Part shown: positions 48,305 to 58,559 of the stretch, piece after piece
Numbering within the stretch: the stretch's first letter is position 1
Layout of the letters: each line of letters opens with the position of its first letter
Assembly (NCBI RefSeq): GCF_036370855.1
Contig: NC_088103.1
Coordinates: 33,273,904 to 33,337,903 of the forward strand
Source of the DNA: Dromaius novaehollandiae
Lineage: Eukaryota > Chordata > Aves > Casuariiformes > Dromaiidae
Direction of reading: 5' to 3'
DNA length: 64,000 bases
Notes under the pieces: generated by a model
Databases searched by the model: none
Told to the model about the DNA's origin: nothing
The model's input: only the letters and a program-made list of their open reading frames with translations
Program-made: the position numbers and the translations under genes

Positions 48305-48480
48305 GCGCCGCCGCCGCCGCCGCCGCTCCCCGCCGGCCCCGGCCCCGGCCCGGCCCGCGCCAGGCCCCGCCCGCCGCCCCCGGCCCCCCCGGCGCGGCGC
48401 GGGGCGGGAGCCCGGCAGGGGGGCGCCCTACGGCCGGGCCGCGGGGCAGCGACGCCGCCGGCAGCGGGGCTGTGGGGCCG
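48305..48480 (-). promoter_or_regulatory. LZTS2: Probable LZTS2 CpG promoter and non-coding exon 1
   Basis: A CpG-dense block at about 48150-48480 ends in a strong minus-strand donor, GCGC then GTGAGTGCG, at about 48305. It could join the 5' UTR acceptor at about 43908, making a first intron of about 4.4 kb. Other possible leader exons lie at about 46277-46209 (acceptor CCGCCGCAG, donor GTGAGCAC) and at a CpG patch ending near 45546 (donor GTGGGTTGC). LZTS2 is known for several 5' non-coding exons in mammals. Confidence 0.55.
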
Positions 48481-48489
48481 GCGAGGAGC

Positions 48490-48690
48490 CGCGGGGGGCC
48501 GGGGGCTGTGCAGTGGGGGGCCCTGCATGGGCGCTCTGGGGCTGGGGGGCTGTGCACTGGGGGGCAGCACATGGGGGCTATGGGTGCTGTGCAGTTGGGG
48601 GCACTGCATGCAGCTATGGGGCTGGGGATGCTGTGTACTGGGGGGCAGCGCATGGGGGCTATGGGGTTGGGGCCAGTGGGGCAGGGAGCA
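48490..48690. repeat. Short G-rich tandem repeat just upstream of LZTS2
   Basis: About four imperfect copies of a unit near 40-50 bp, with cores such as GCTGTGCACTGGGGGGCAGC and ACATGGGGGCTATGGG. It lies directly 5' of the LZTS2 CpG island. Confidence 0.75.
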
Positions 48691-50455
48691 GTGCTGGGAG
48701 CTGTGGCGCTCAGTTAGTGCCCCATAGCTGGGGTGCCCCCCGGGGTCGCCCCCTTGCTCGGGCCTCGCGTCCGGGCGAGCTGCTCCGCAGCCCCCGGGGA
48801 AAGCCGCCCCGAAGGATTCGTCCCCCAGAGCTTTTTGGGGTGCCCCAGTGACTCGTCCGGGGGCAGAGGGGGGCTCTGCCCCGTGTCTCTGTTTTGCCCC
48901 CCGCCCTGGGATTTTGCAGCTATCCAGAGAGCTGGACTCGTCGGGGGGCATCCCACGGGCAGGCGCGACCGGGTCTGCAATGGAGCTGGGAGGGAGGAGG
49001 GCCGGGACCTCCTGGGGCCAGTGGTTCCACTGCCTGGGACCTCGCCGCCCCCTGCCCAGCCCTGAGGGGTAAATAAGGAGGGAGACCATGGTCCTGGGGG
49101 TGCCCTGCTGCCCCAGCTCAGAGGGCGCGAGGATGCACCCTGCGCAGGACATAGTCCTTCCAGGTCTGCCCCACTCCTAGTGCTTTAACCTTGCAGCCCC
49201 CACAACAGCATCATCCTTGGGCTAGATCAAGGGGAAACTGAGGCCAGGGAGCTGGATGGGGGCACCTGGGCTGAGCGCGGATGCCCCAGACCTCAGCCCA
49301 GCACCTGCCTGCCTCCACACAAATCGTTGCCTGAATTGCCCTGGCAGCGAGGAGAAATGCCACCAGGGGAGCGATGCCACCAGACCTGCCCAGGGCCTGG
49401 CTGTGGCACTTGTACAGCACCTTGCACACACGAGACACCATAACACCTCCGAGCTCAGCCCTGGCACCCTCCCCGGTGGCCCACTGCCCCCACACCTTAC
49501 CTCCACTCGGCCAGGACCTGCTCTGCTACAGAGATCCTCCTCCATCACTTCTCACGTCCCCCACCTGTCCCGGGGCCCAGCCAAGCTCCCTCCTCAGGCT
49601 CCCAATGTCTGCACCAACGGCACCCAAGGGTGCTCACACAGCCCCGGGGAGCCGGTGCACCCCAGAAAACAGCAGCTGGGTGTGTGCTGCCTGCCCGCCT
49701 CAGCCCCTCATCATGGCTCACGTTAAAACTATGCCCTGTGCGGAGGCAGGTAATAACACTCGCGTGCCGGGTTAAACACACAGCGGTGACGGCTGCGATG
49801 ACGAGGAGAGTCGGGGGCAGGCCCCAGCCAGCACCCTTCTCCCCACCCACGCTAACCTCCCTGGACACCCAGGCCAGCCGCTGTCCCCAGGGTGAGAGAT
49901 GGGGTGGAGAGGAAAAAGCAGGAACTTCTGGCCAAAGCCCAGGGAACAGGCACAGACAAGCCTCTGTGCCGGAGCCCTTCACGCCACCTCCAAGGACAGG
50001 AGAGCAAGGGGCTGGTGAAAGACCTTGGCCAAAACCGACCCAAGGGATGTCCCAGCCCCATCGACCCCCTCTCCCTCTTGTCTAGTTATCTTTGGGGTGG
50101 GATGTTCTGTGCATCAGCCCAGGGCACACGTCCCAGGCAGGAACATCTCTTGGCAAGGCGTCCACATAACCGTGTCCCACTGCTTGTCCTCCTCCACCCA
50201 CGGGTTTATGGCACCAACCCGGTACCTAGGAAGCGCAAACCAATCCCCATTTCAATGGGGAAGAAAAGTGCTGTTGGGGCCCACAGGCAGATTTCAGAGG
50301 GGTCCAAGCCCTGGGAGCTTGCCATGGGGCAGACATGCACAGCTGGGCAAGGGTCCCTCAAGGACACTGCCTCCCTGGGCAGAGTCCCTCTAGCCAAAGG
50401 CTGACCTGGTCCCAAGCAGCAAAGGAGAGCAGCAGGGAAACAGCACTCAAGATTT
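48690..50455. other. LZTS2-TWNK intergenic interval
   Basis: No coding or RNA gene recognised on either strand. GC-rich unique sequence, with one copy of the GGGGAAACTGAGGC motif at about 49230. TWNK's likely transcript end bounds it on the right. Confidence 0.5.
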
Positions 50456-50459
50456 CTGC

Positions 50460-50465
50460 TTTAAT
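50460..50465 (-). terminator. TWNK: Candidate TWNK poly(A) signal
   Basis: Minus-strand ATTAAA, the common variant hexamer, about 1.25 kb downstream of the TWNK stop, in an AT-rich pocket. The interval 50466-51709 has no coding content and is taken as the TWNK 3' UTR. Confidence 0.5.
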
Positions 50466-51709
50466 AAAACTATAAGGGGAAAAAAAAGGATTGGACCAAG
50501 ATCCAACCATGGACTCTCGCTGCCATGGCAAGGACCAGCCAGGTCACAGTATTCACCATTAAACACTTTCACACAGGGTCCCTGGCGATGGACTTGAAAG
50601 TCTCTGGACCACTGCTGCACATTCAAAGCCCTGGGTGGAAGTGAGGCCAAGAGGAGGGTAGATCACACCACGCACCTGGCTCCAAGGTTGTCCAAAGCCA
50701 CTAGCCCAGAGTGGCGGTGCCCCTCTCCAGCCAAGCAAGGCTGCTCCCCTGGGGTTTTACTGCTGGTGATGCCCACAATGGACAGACAGGACAGGGCAGA
50801 CCAGAGAGCCCTGGGGCAAAGGGCAGTAGCAGAACAGGCAGAGCTGGCAAGCTGCACACCCCACCTGCTGACCAGCACAAGAGGAAACAAACCCTGCCTT
50901 CAACCTGCCACACTTCCATCCTCGCTGCTGAGGCACCACCATGCCCGGGATGGCATCTCCCACCTTCACCAGGGCTTCACAAGACTCCCAGTGGAGACCA
51001 TTCAGCTCCATGCACCCCAGGGCAAGGGCCATGCACAGCATCCCTCTGCATCCTTCTACCACCTCCCACTTGCTGTCCCCATCCTGGTCAGGACTGAGCA
51101 CAGCGCTCCTGAAATCCCTATCCAAGACAGGAGGTCTCTGCAGTCCCTCCATACAGCCCCTCCTGGAGCCCACGATGATGGCCCGGGACTTCAGCCCAAC
51201 AAGTTTAGCAGCACGTTAATAACCTGCTCCAAGCCCAGAGCCCCAGGGCTGCAGGTTACTGCCCCCAGCCTATTGCAAAGACCATGGCCCACTCCAGTCC
51301 CTACATGCTCCCAGCACTCAGCACCAAGATCAAGTGACCAAAATGTACAAAAACATCCCTCCCAGGACACAGAAGTCTCTGCCCTGCAACAGGAGCAGCT
51401 CTGCCAGCAGCAGCACGCAGGGAGCCAGGACTCCCCAGCTCTCCATCCCAGGGCAGCTGGGGAGGCAGCACAGCAGGAAAGGGCTCCTCTTCTCCAGCAG
51501 GAGCCCGTTCATCCTCCCACCATGGCCCCCACACCCCTCCCAGAGAGACTGCTTTTGCAGCCAAGCGGCTTCTTTGTGCAGGAGGAAAAAGGACAAACAG
51601 CAGCACGTTATTGCTGCTCCTGGTGGAGACGGGCTGGCGTACCCCAGCCCCGTGCTCCTAGCACCAGCCCCAGTTCCTCCCGACAGACCAAAGAAGGGAT
51701 GAGCCGGAC

Positions 51710-54700
51710 TCAAGGCTTCTTGGAAGCACCCGTGCCTCCAGCTGGAGCTTTCTTGGATAAAGGCGCCTTCTCCTCCTTCATCTTCTTCACCTTGACCTTG
51801 CTTTTGCCAGAGAAGGTGAGTGAGGCCTTGCTGAAATCCAAGGGGAAGACGCCTATGTCCCCATCGAAACGGTTCTTGGACACCTGCAGGTACCGCTTCC
51901 CAGGCCCCGCCGCCAACTTCCGGTCCTGCAGGATGAGGACATTGTCTGCCTCCTGGCTGGCCTGTGCGAAGGAAACAGTCTCCAGAAGGGTCCCGCGGAT
52001 GCAGTTGTAGGTCTCAGAAATACTCATGGGATGCTTGTTTGACTCCTTTGAGCCCCATTACAGGGCGCCCCAGGCCACAGCATCTCCAGCTCTTCCCCAA
52101 TACCACCCCCCTCCCTCAGTCTGTCTTTCCTTGGGACATCAGAGCACTCTGCCAGGGACAGACAGATTTGAACTGAAGCTACTACATCCCCCAAGGAAAC
52201 AAGGGAAGCATGGACCCAGCCCAGGATCACACCACAGAGCACAGCGGTGCCCCGAGCCCTCCCTATCCAGACATGGGCGCACACACCTCACTGAGGCCCT
52301 GGGGTTTGCCACCCCCCTCCCCAGAGACGCTGAGGGGTGCTGGCAGGAGTTAGCTATCACTGCCTGATGCAGAGCACCCACAAAACACACCTCGCCCCAT
52401 CTCAGGAACTCACTCAGCCCGAGGGTGCAAAGAGCCGCCCCCAGCCCAGCTCACCTTGGCAGAGCCGAAGATGGAGGCCGTCTGCAGTTCCTTCTCGTCA
52501 TCCTCCTTGCGGGGGTGGATGACCAATGTGATGTGGCAGGTGTTTTCTGTGGCAAACTTGCGGAAGGCACCGACGATGTAGTCCTGGGCAGCAAGCCTGC
52601 AACGGCAGTGAGAAGGGCATCGGGGCAGGCACCATTAAGAGGCCGGCAAGATGTTCCCTCACTCCCTCCTCCACTACAGGAAGGACCCAGGAGTCTGGGT
52701 TCATACTCTGTGGGGCAGGCAAAAGGACGGGGAATGAGGATCACAGACATCAGCTGGCCCCTTTCCAGCTCTTCCTCCCCAAGGCAGCAATCGCCCTTCA
52801 ACAAAATAGGGCTGCTGTATAGGACCAAAAACAAGGAGGAGAGGGCCCAGAAGTCTGGGTGTGGACTCCCAGACCCTGCCACGACACCCAACACGGCCAG
52901 ATCCGGAGACGAGGGCGGCTGATGAGGGAGGCAGCGGCGGCTGGGAGCGGGTTACCTGTCCACAGAGAGCTGCTCGTGCCCCATCATGAACTGGAGGTTA
53001 TCAACGACCACGTGGGTGATGTCGTACATGTACACGGCGTGCTGCATCGTGTCGATCACCGTCCTGTGTGGGGGGAACACCAGAATCAGCCGCACACAGC
53101 AACGGGGACGGGGGTGATGGGGGGAAGAGCCCTGGCTCCCCAGGGCCCTGCAGCATGTGCCACAAGAGGCAAACACCACCCGGGGCCAGTGCTGGGCAGC
53201 GTGAAGGGGAGAAGGTGTGGGGCCATACTTGATGTTCTGCTGGCCGTGGAAGGTCATGAAGTAGAGCGGGAGGTCCTCGAAGCGGTCGGCCCACTCATCG
53301 TACTGCTCCAGCTGCTCCTCCAGACGCCGGGCCGCGAACTGCGTCAGCATGATCTTGGCCAGGCGGATGTTGCTGATCTCGAAGCTGCCCCACAGCGTGC
53401 ACACTCCCTGCATGCACAGGTCCAGCGCGTACTCGCTGATAAAGGTCGTCTTCCCGCTGCCCGTCGGGCCTGGCACAAAGGCAACAGGAATTAACTGCGG
53501 GAGACGATCATGCCCCCCACCCTGCCTGCCCGGGAGCCGCTCGCCCCTCACCTGTGAAGATGGTGAGCTCCCCTCGGCGGTGGCCTTTGAGGAGCCTGTT
53601 GAGGTCGGGGAAACGGGCCCACTTGACACCAGCCACCTGCTCCACGTTGACCAGCTCCCCAAAAACCTCCTCCCGCAGCTGGCGGAAGGAGATGATGGAC
53701 TTGTGGCCGGCGGGCAGGGCAGCCCGCAGGATCTTGGTGAGGTTCAGGCCCTGGTTGAGGGCTTCCAGAGGCCGGGGCTGCTGGTCGCCAGGACGCACCA
53801 CGGAGCAGCGCTTGAGGTTCAGCTTGCGGGCAAAGAGCTTGGCGGCTTCCCAGGAGCGCAGGTCCTCGCCCAGCCACAGCGTGATGCGCTTGAACTGCTC
53901 CAGGTAGGGGAGCAGGGCTGGGGGCAGGCAGGTGGGCCCTCGCGGGAGGGACAGGCTGGGCACCCCTGTAGCTTGGTACAGAGCCACGGCGTCCAGTTCC
54001 CGCCCAGTTAAGACCACTTCTGTGTCTCGGCGGCTGATGAGGGGCAGCCCAAAGAGGTTGCGGTAGGAACCTGGCCGGGGGAGAGTCTGTTCCACGTAAG
54101 CTATCGTGTCTTCCTGGCTCTCCACCCCCACGAGCTTCACGCCCTTCAGGGATGCGTCACGGGGACTGAACCAGGGGAAGACCAGGGACTTGGCGGTCCT
54201 CAGGTAACGCACCCCAAAGCGTTTCAGGGTGGCGTCTGTCACCGCGGAGATACCAAACATGGCCTTGGTCATGTGGGTCTCATCCTCGTCCAAAAGCTCC
54301 CAGAGCGGCAGCGCCCGGTCCCAGATGCAGCGGGCGTCCTCACGAGCCCGTCTCATGTCCTCCTCCAGCTCCCCCGAACTGGGGAAGGGGACGCCGCGGT
54401 GCTGCAGCTCCACGTTGGCCTGGAAGTCCTGCCATGTGCCCTCGGCCAGGGTGGCCGTGCACAGGAAGCTGCCCGTGGTCTTGTCGATGAAGAGGGTGTA
54501 AGGGGTGCTGGTGGCTGGCGGTGGCTGGTGCTGAGCCTCCTGCTCACTCGTGAAGAGGCTGGGGGTGTGCAGGCAGCTGAAGCCATCGTGGAAGGGGATC
54601 CCCTTGGCCCGCAGGTACTGGCGGATCTCAGTAACAGACACGGAGGGAACGGGCCCCTCTGGGGACGGCAGCACGTCCTTCTTGTAGCGCCTCTGGGTGA

Positions 54701-54812
54701 GGCGGCCCGGCACCCCCGGGTTCAGGGAGGCCCCTTTGCTCCTCGCCCCGCCACACAGCAGGGGCAGGAGGCGCACAGAGGCTCGGTAGGGCCGGAGCAG
54801 CACCACCGCCAT
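51710..54812 (-). CDS. TWNK: TWNK, Twinkle mitochondrial DNA helicase (5 exons)
   Basis: Hexameric 5'-3' replicative helicase of mitochondrial nucleoids, related to phage T7 gp4. Minus-strand exons are about 54812-53552, 53469-53229, 53063-52956, 52596-52455 and 51961-51710. All joins are in frame, giving 667 aa (human 684). A basic N-terminal presequence ([19 protein letters not shown]) is followed by a degenerate primase-like region. The family motif TGREL and the stretch [19 protein letters not shown], with Pro in place of TT's first Thr here, lie at about 270-300. The RecA-type helicase core begins at the exon 1-2 junction with Walker A GPTGSGKT at about 421-428. It continues with [16 protein letters not shown], the Walker-B-like [15 protein letters not shown] and the Arg-rich [20 protein letters not shown]. 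The tail is Lys-rich. The initiator lies in a YY1-like ATGGCGG context. Identification is certain. Confidence 0.98.
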
Positions 54813-55375
54813 CCTGCCCGTGCCCGTTCCCCCCGGGCTCTGCTCGCTACCCTCAGCGCCGCTCAGCTCCGGCCCAAACCGCTACCCCCGGGTGCCGATG
54901 GTGGGGGGGCACTCCTGGCCCCGCACCCTGCCCCATCGCACCCGCTGGCACCTCCCCAACCCCCGACCCGGTCCCCAGGGGCCCTCGGCTCCTTTGCGCC
55001 CGCTACAGTCGGCCCCCTTGCCCCAGGCCCCCCCTCCTGCCCCCAGGCTCCCCTCCATGCCCCCCGCCACCCTCTCCTGCCCCCAGCCCGCCTCCTGCCC
55101 CCCTCCTGCCTCTACTCACCCCTCCCGCCCCCAGGCATCCCTCACCGCCCCCCTCCTGCCCTCGGCACCACCAGCTGCCCCGCTCCGCCCCCGGGTCCCC
55201 CCGGCCCCCTCCTGCCGCGGCGCCGCTCACGCCGCCCCCCCCACGTGGAGCTCCACGGACGCCGCCATTGCTGTGACCCCGCGGACCTGCAGCGCGTCAT
55301 TTCCGGTGTGAGGCGGAAGCGGGCCCTCCCACCCTGCCCCGCCTGGCGCAGTTCCGGTTCCGGGTGAGGGCGGCC
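54813..55375. promoter_or_regulatory. Bidirectional TWNK/MRPL43 promoter
   Basis: The two initiator codons are only 563 bp apart on opposite strands, with CpG-rich sequence between. The MRPL43-proximal part holds a YY1-type site (GCCGCCATTG, 55261-55270). It also has ETS/GABPA-type cores (TTTCCGG near 55302, CGGAAG near 55314, and tandem TTCCGGTTCCGG near 55352). These are typical of nuclear genes for mitochondrial proteins. No TATA box was noticed. Shared regulation is inferred. Confidence 0.8.
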
Positions 55376-56583
55376 ATGACGGGCCGCGGGACGCCGAGCC
55401 GGTTCCTGGCCGCCGTCCTGCACAACGGCGTGGGGCGCTACGTGCGGCAGCTCCAGCGTCTCCAGCTCGTCTTCAGCCCCGCGGCGCCCGACGCCCGCGG
55501 CGCCAGGTACCGCCGGGCGCCGCCCCTGGCCCGGGGAGGGGCGGGCGTTGGTGACCCCTGACCTCTGACCCACGGGATTAGGGAAGGCGCTAGTGACCCC
55601 GACCTCTGACCCACACATGTTGGGAGGGCACTGGTGACCCCTGACCTCTGACCCATGGTGTAGGGAAGGTGTTGGTGACCCCTGATCTCTGACCCACGGG
55701 CATACCGAGGGCACTGGTGACCCCTGACCTCTGACCCACACATGTAGGGAGGATGCTGGTGATCCCTGATCTCTGACCCATGGGTGTAGGGAGGGTGCTG
55801 GTGACCCCTCACCTCTGCCCCATGGTGTAGGGAGGGTGGTGGTAAACCCTGACCTCTGCCCCACAGGTGTAGGGAGGGTGCTGGTGACCCCTGACCTCCA
55901 CCCCACAGGTTTGGGGGTGGGAGAAGGCATCTGTGACCTCGGCCCCACAGAGGGAGAAAGGGAGAAGGCGGTGGCACCCCAACCTCTGCCTTACAACCTC
56001 TCGCGAGGTCGGGACCTCCAGGGCAGAGGTGACCCCGCAGGCCTGCTGTGGGGCAAAGGCTACCGGCAGCCTCTGCCGCCATCACCCCCCCGTCCCGCCC
56101 CTGCAGGCAGTTTGTGGAGGAGGCGGCGCTGGACTTTGCCCGGCGGCACCCCGACGTCGTGCTGTACGTCAGTGTCCGCGCCTGCCCGGCCCCGCTGCTG
56201 CTTGCCGAATACTGTGAGTGTGGGGGGATGGGGGGGGGACTGGCCGGGCCCCATGGCGCATCCAGGGCCTGCCGCGGCCCCATGGGGCCGAGCCAACCCC
56301 TCGCTCCCGGCCGGGAGCGTTTGGGAGAGGCGGCGGTGGCCTCATGCGGGCCCCGCTCTGCCCTGCAGTGAACGGCGCAGTGCGGGAGGAGCTCATCGCC
56401 AGCAAGAGCAGCGAGGAGATCGCCCAGCTCGCCACCAAGCTGGCCGGCCGCTCGGGCCTGGACGTCGTGCGCATCCGCAAGCCCTTCCACACCGCCAACC
56501 CCAGCGTGCAGGGCCAGTGGCACCCCTTCACCAACAAACGCAGCGCCCTCACCGTGCAGGGCCCCCGCCTGCTGCCTCAATAA
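55376..56583 (+). CDS. MRPL43: MRPL43, mitochondrial large-subunit ribosomal protein mL43 (3 exons)
   Basis: Component of the mitoribosome large subunit, with the thioredoxin-like L51/S25/CI-B8 fold. Exons are about 55376-55506, 56107-56213 and 56369-56583, spliced in frame to 150 aa. The N terminus ([20 protein letters not shown]) and the block [20 protein letters not shown] then [10 protein letters not shown] match the family closely. The protein ends LLPQ, shorter than the longest human isoforms, which use alternative 3' exons. The first start codon lies in a YY1-like GCGGCCATGA context. A Met four codons upstream in the same frame lies in the leader and lacks family support. Intron 1 carries a minisatellite. 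The stop codon overlaps the poly(A) signal. Confidence 0.96.
55552..55930 (+). repeat. ~42-bp minisatellite with nuclear-receptor DR1 half-sites, MRPL43 intron 1
   Basis: About nine units of roughly 42 bp. The best-preserved core is TGACCCCTGACCTCTGACCC. Read on the other strand this is GGGTCA-G-AGGTCA-G-GGGTCA, three half-sites each spaced by one base. Cores start near 55552, 55594, 55635, 55677, 55718, 55760, 55802, 55845 and 55885. The first five or six are the most intact and the later ones decay. The units are otherwise linked by a GTAGGGAGGGTGCTGG-type spacer. Confidence 0.92.
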
Positions 56584-56584
56584 A
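56579..56584 (+). terminator. MRPL43: MRPL43 poly(A) signal overlapping the stop codon
   Basis: The coding sequence ends CAA TAA A, so AATAAA starts inside the last sense codon and contains the whole TAA stop. Cleavage 15-25 bp downstream would leave a 3' UTR of only about 20 nt, unless later sites are used. Confidence 0.8.
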
Positions 56585-56699
56585 GCGCCGCCCTGCCGCC
56601 ACCGCCCGCCTCCCTGTGCCTCCCTTCCAACCCAGCGTGGCCGGCCCTGAGCAGCTGGTGGAGAGACGATGACGCGCCATGCATCCAGACAGAGCCGTG

Positions 56700-56705
56700 T
56701 TTATT
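56700..56705 (-). terminator. SEMA4G: SEMA4G poly(A) signal
   Basis: Minus-strand AATAAA, about 120 bp from the MRPL43 signal on the opposite strand. It would close a SEMA4G 3' UTR of about 1.85 kb. Confidence 0.7.
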
Positions 56706-58559
56706 GCCCTGGGGGCAGCCCTGGCACCTCCGGGGCTGCGCGGACCAGGGACCAGGCCGAGGGGGCTGGACGCAGCGGGGATGAGGCTGCTGTCTCAGGC
56801 ACAGGGCTTGGGGGGCACTTCTCCTGCCTTACAGCGAGGTTGCGGGGAGACAGCTCAGGTGTGGGCACCCTGCTGCCTGGGGCCAGGCGTGCCCAGGGCA
56901 TTCGGAAAACCGAGGCACAGAGCTGAGCAGGGGCATCTGAGCCGACACCTCCCTGCCAGCAAAACGGGGGAAGGCGGGAGCCTGGCTCAGCCCTCCGCCC
57001 ACGAGGCCTTGCTCCTCTGGGGCACGAGGGCCGGGGGTCCGGCCCACTGCTGACCCGAGGGCTCCTTCCCTGGTCGCGCCGTGGGGCTGGGCTCTGGGCA
57101 GCGCCGTGACACTGGAGGTGCCAGGGAGGAACATGTGAGGGCCATGGGCTATCCCGTGTCATCCCCTGTCCCCGGGACATGGGGCACACTTGCCCCCACC
57201 GGGACCCCAGGCTGGTGGGGAGGCAGGAGCAGAGCTGGGTGGGGGGGTTTAGGGACAGCGGCTCCCCAGGGTAGCGCCACAGAGAGCAAGAGGCCCCGGG
57301 GGAGCCAGGCCCTTCTCCAGGGCTCTTGGGGGCATGTGGGGACCGTCCCCTCCAGCACATCGAAGCGGGGGGGGGGGGGGGGAACAGGGCTGTGCCCAAT
57401 CCCCCCAGCCCCAGATCTTCCCTGGTGCCACGTGGGAGGGGAGCAGCACGGCCCGGCCAGGACAGTGGTGGTGGGGAACCGCGGGTGCTGGGAGGAGGGA
57501 CCGCAGCAGGGGATGCACCACGCCACCACGGCTCCTGCGTACATCCAGCTCTGGGGTCTTGCTGCCTGTCGCCACGTCCCGGTCGCTGCCCTCGGGCCGG
57601 CGGCACCCTGCAGAGACGGGGCAGGTGGTGCTGCGAGGGGCGCAGGCAGAGCCCCACGCCGGCGGGTGCCCCGGCCCCCAGGCGCAGAGCGGTGCCGCAC
57701 CCCGACGCCCCAGCGCGTAGTGCCCCAGGGGCTGCGCCACTGCTCGCGGGGCCCTGCCCCACATCTCACCTGGGGCTGCTGCGCCCTCCTTAGAGCGGGC
57801 ACCGGTGACCTCCCCGCTCGCTTCGCCCATTGCCTGGGCGCCGCCTCCTCACCCCGGCACCGTCCCTCGCTGAACTGTCCTCTCTGGGAGAGGAGACCCT
57901 GGAGGGGGAGATGTCACAGAGCGAGCACAGGCTGGCACGGCCCCTTCCCCGCAGCGCCCACAGCGTCGTGGCCAGGGCCCCATCCTGCCAGCGCCATACT
58001 GCGGGGCTGAGCCCTGGACAGGGGCTGCTGCCGAAAAGCAGCGTGGATCGCGCTCCTCCCCAAACGCCACCGGTGCCGCCCCAAAGCTCCCATCCCCGCT
58101 CCTCACTCACCTCTCACCAGCCATCCGGCTCCGGCACTCGTGCTCTGAGGGCTGGCGGACACCCGAAGGGGCAGGCGGAGTCCACACACGTGGGACAGGG
58201 TCTCTCTCACCTGGACAGACAGACGGACGGAAACCCTCCCCCCCTCCCCGTATCCACCTTCAGCCCGGCTCCGGCTCTGGCTCCTGCCTCCAGCTGGTGA
58301 CCGCCATCGGTGGGTTTTTATACATAAATAGAGCTCCAAAATTTAAATAGAGTCTTCTTTTTTCTTTCCTTTGTACAGCGAGTCTCAAAAGTGAGTGAAA
58401 AGCCAAAGGAACCGCCGAGCCTGGGCCTGGCCTGGCGCTTCGCTTTAGGAGGTAGTTTTGCCTGAGTCTCGTAACACTGCTGGCAAGGGTGGGGAGAAGG
58501 GGCCGGGGTGAGGGCTGGAGGGTCCCGGGGGGCCAGGGATGCCGGGGCCCCCCCAGCCC
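56706..58559 (-). other. SEMA4G: Probable SEMA4G 3' UTR
   Basis: No coding frame of any known family. Contents include a 17-18-base G run near 57368, a CCTCGGTTTTCC-type motif near 56905, and an AT-rich patch at 58316-58385 close to the stop codon that reads TATTTAAATTTTGGAGCTC on the minus strand. Its assignment as UTR rests on the single downstream AATAAA. Confidence 0.6.

Noticed and set aside
46737-48653. Long Gly/Trp-rich open frames (for example 327 and 212 codons) on the minus strand
   Set aside because: They run through the LZTS2 intron minisatellite, several frames are open at once, and the product is pure repeat translation with no start context or splice support.
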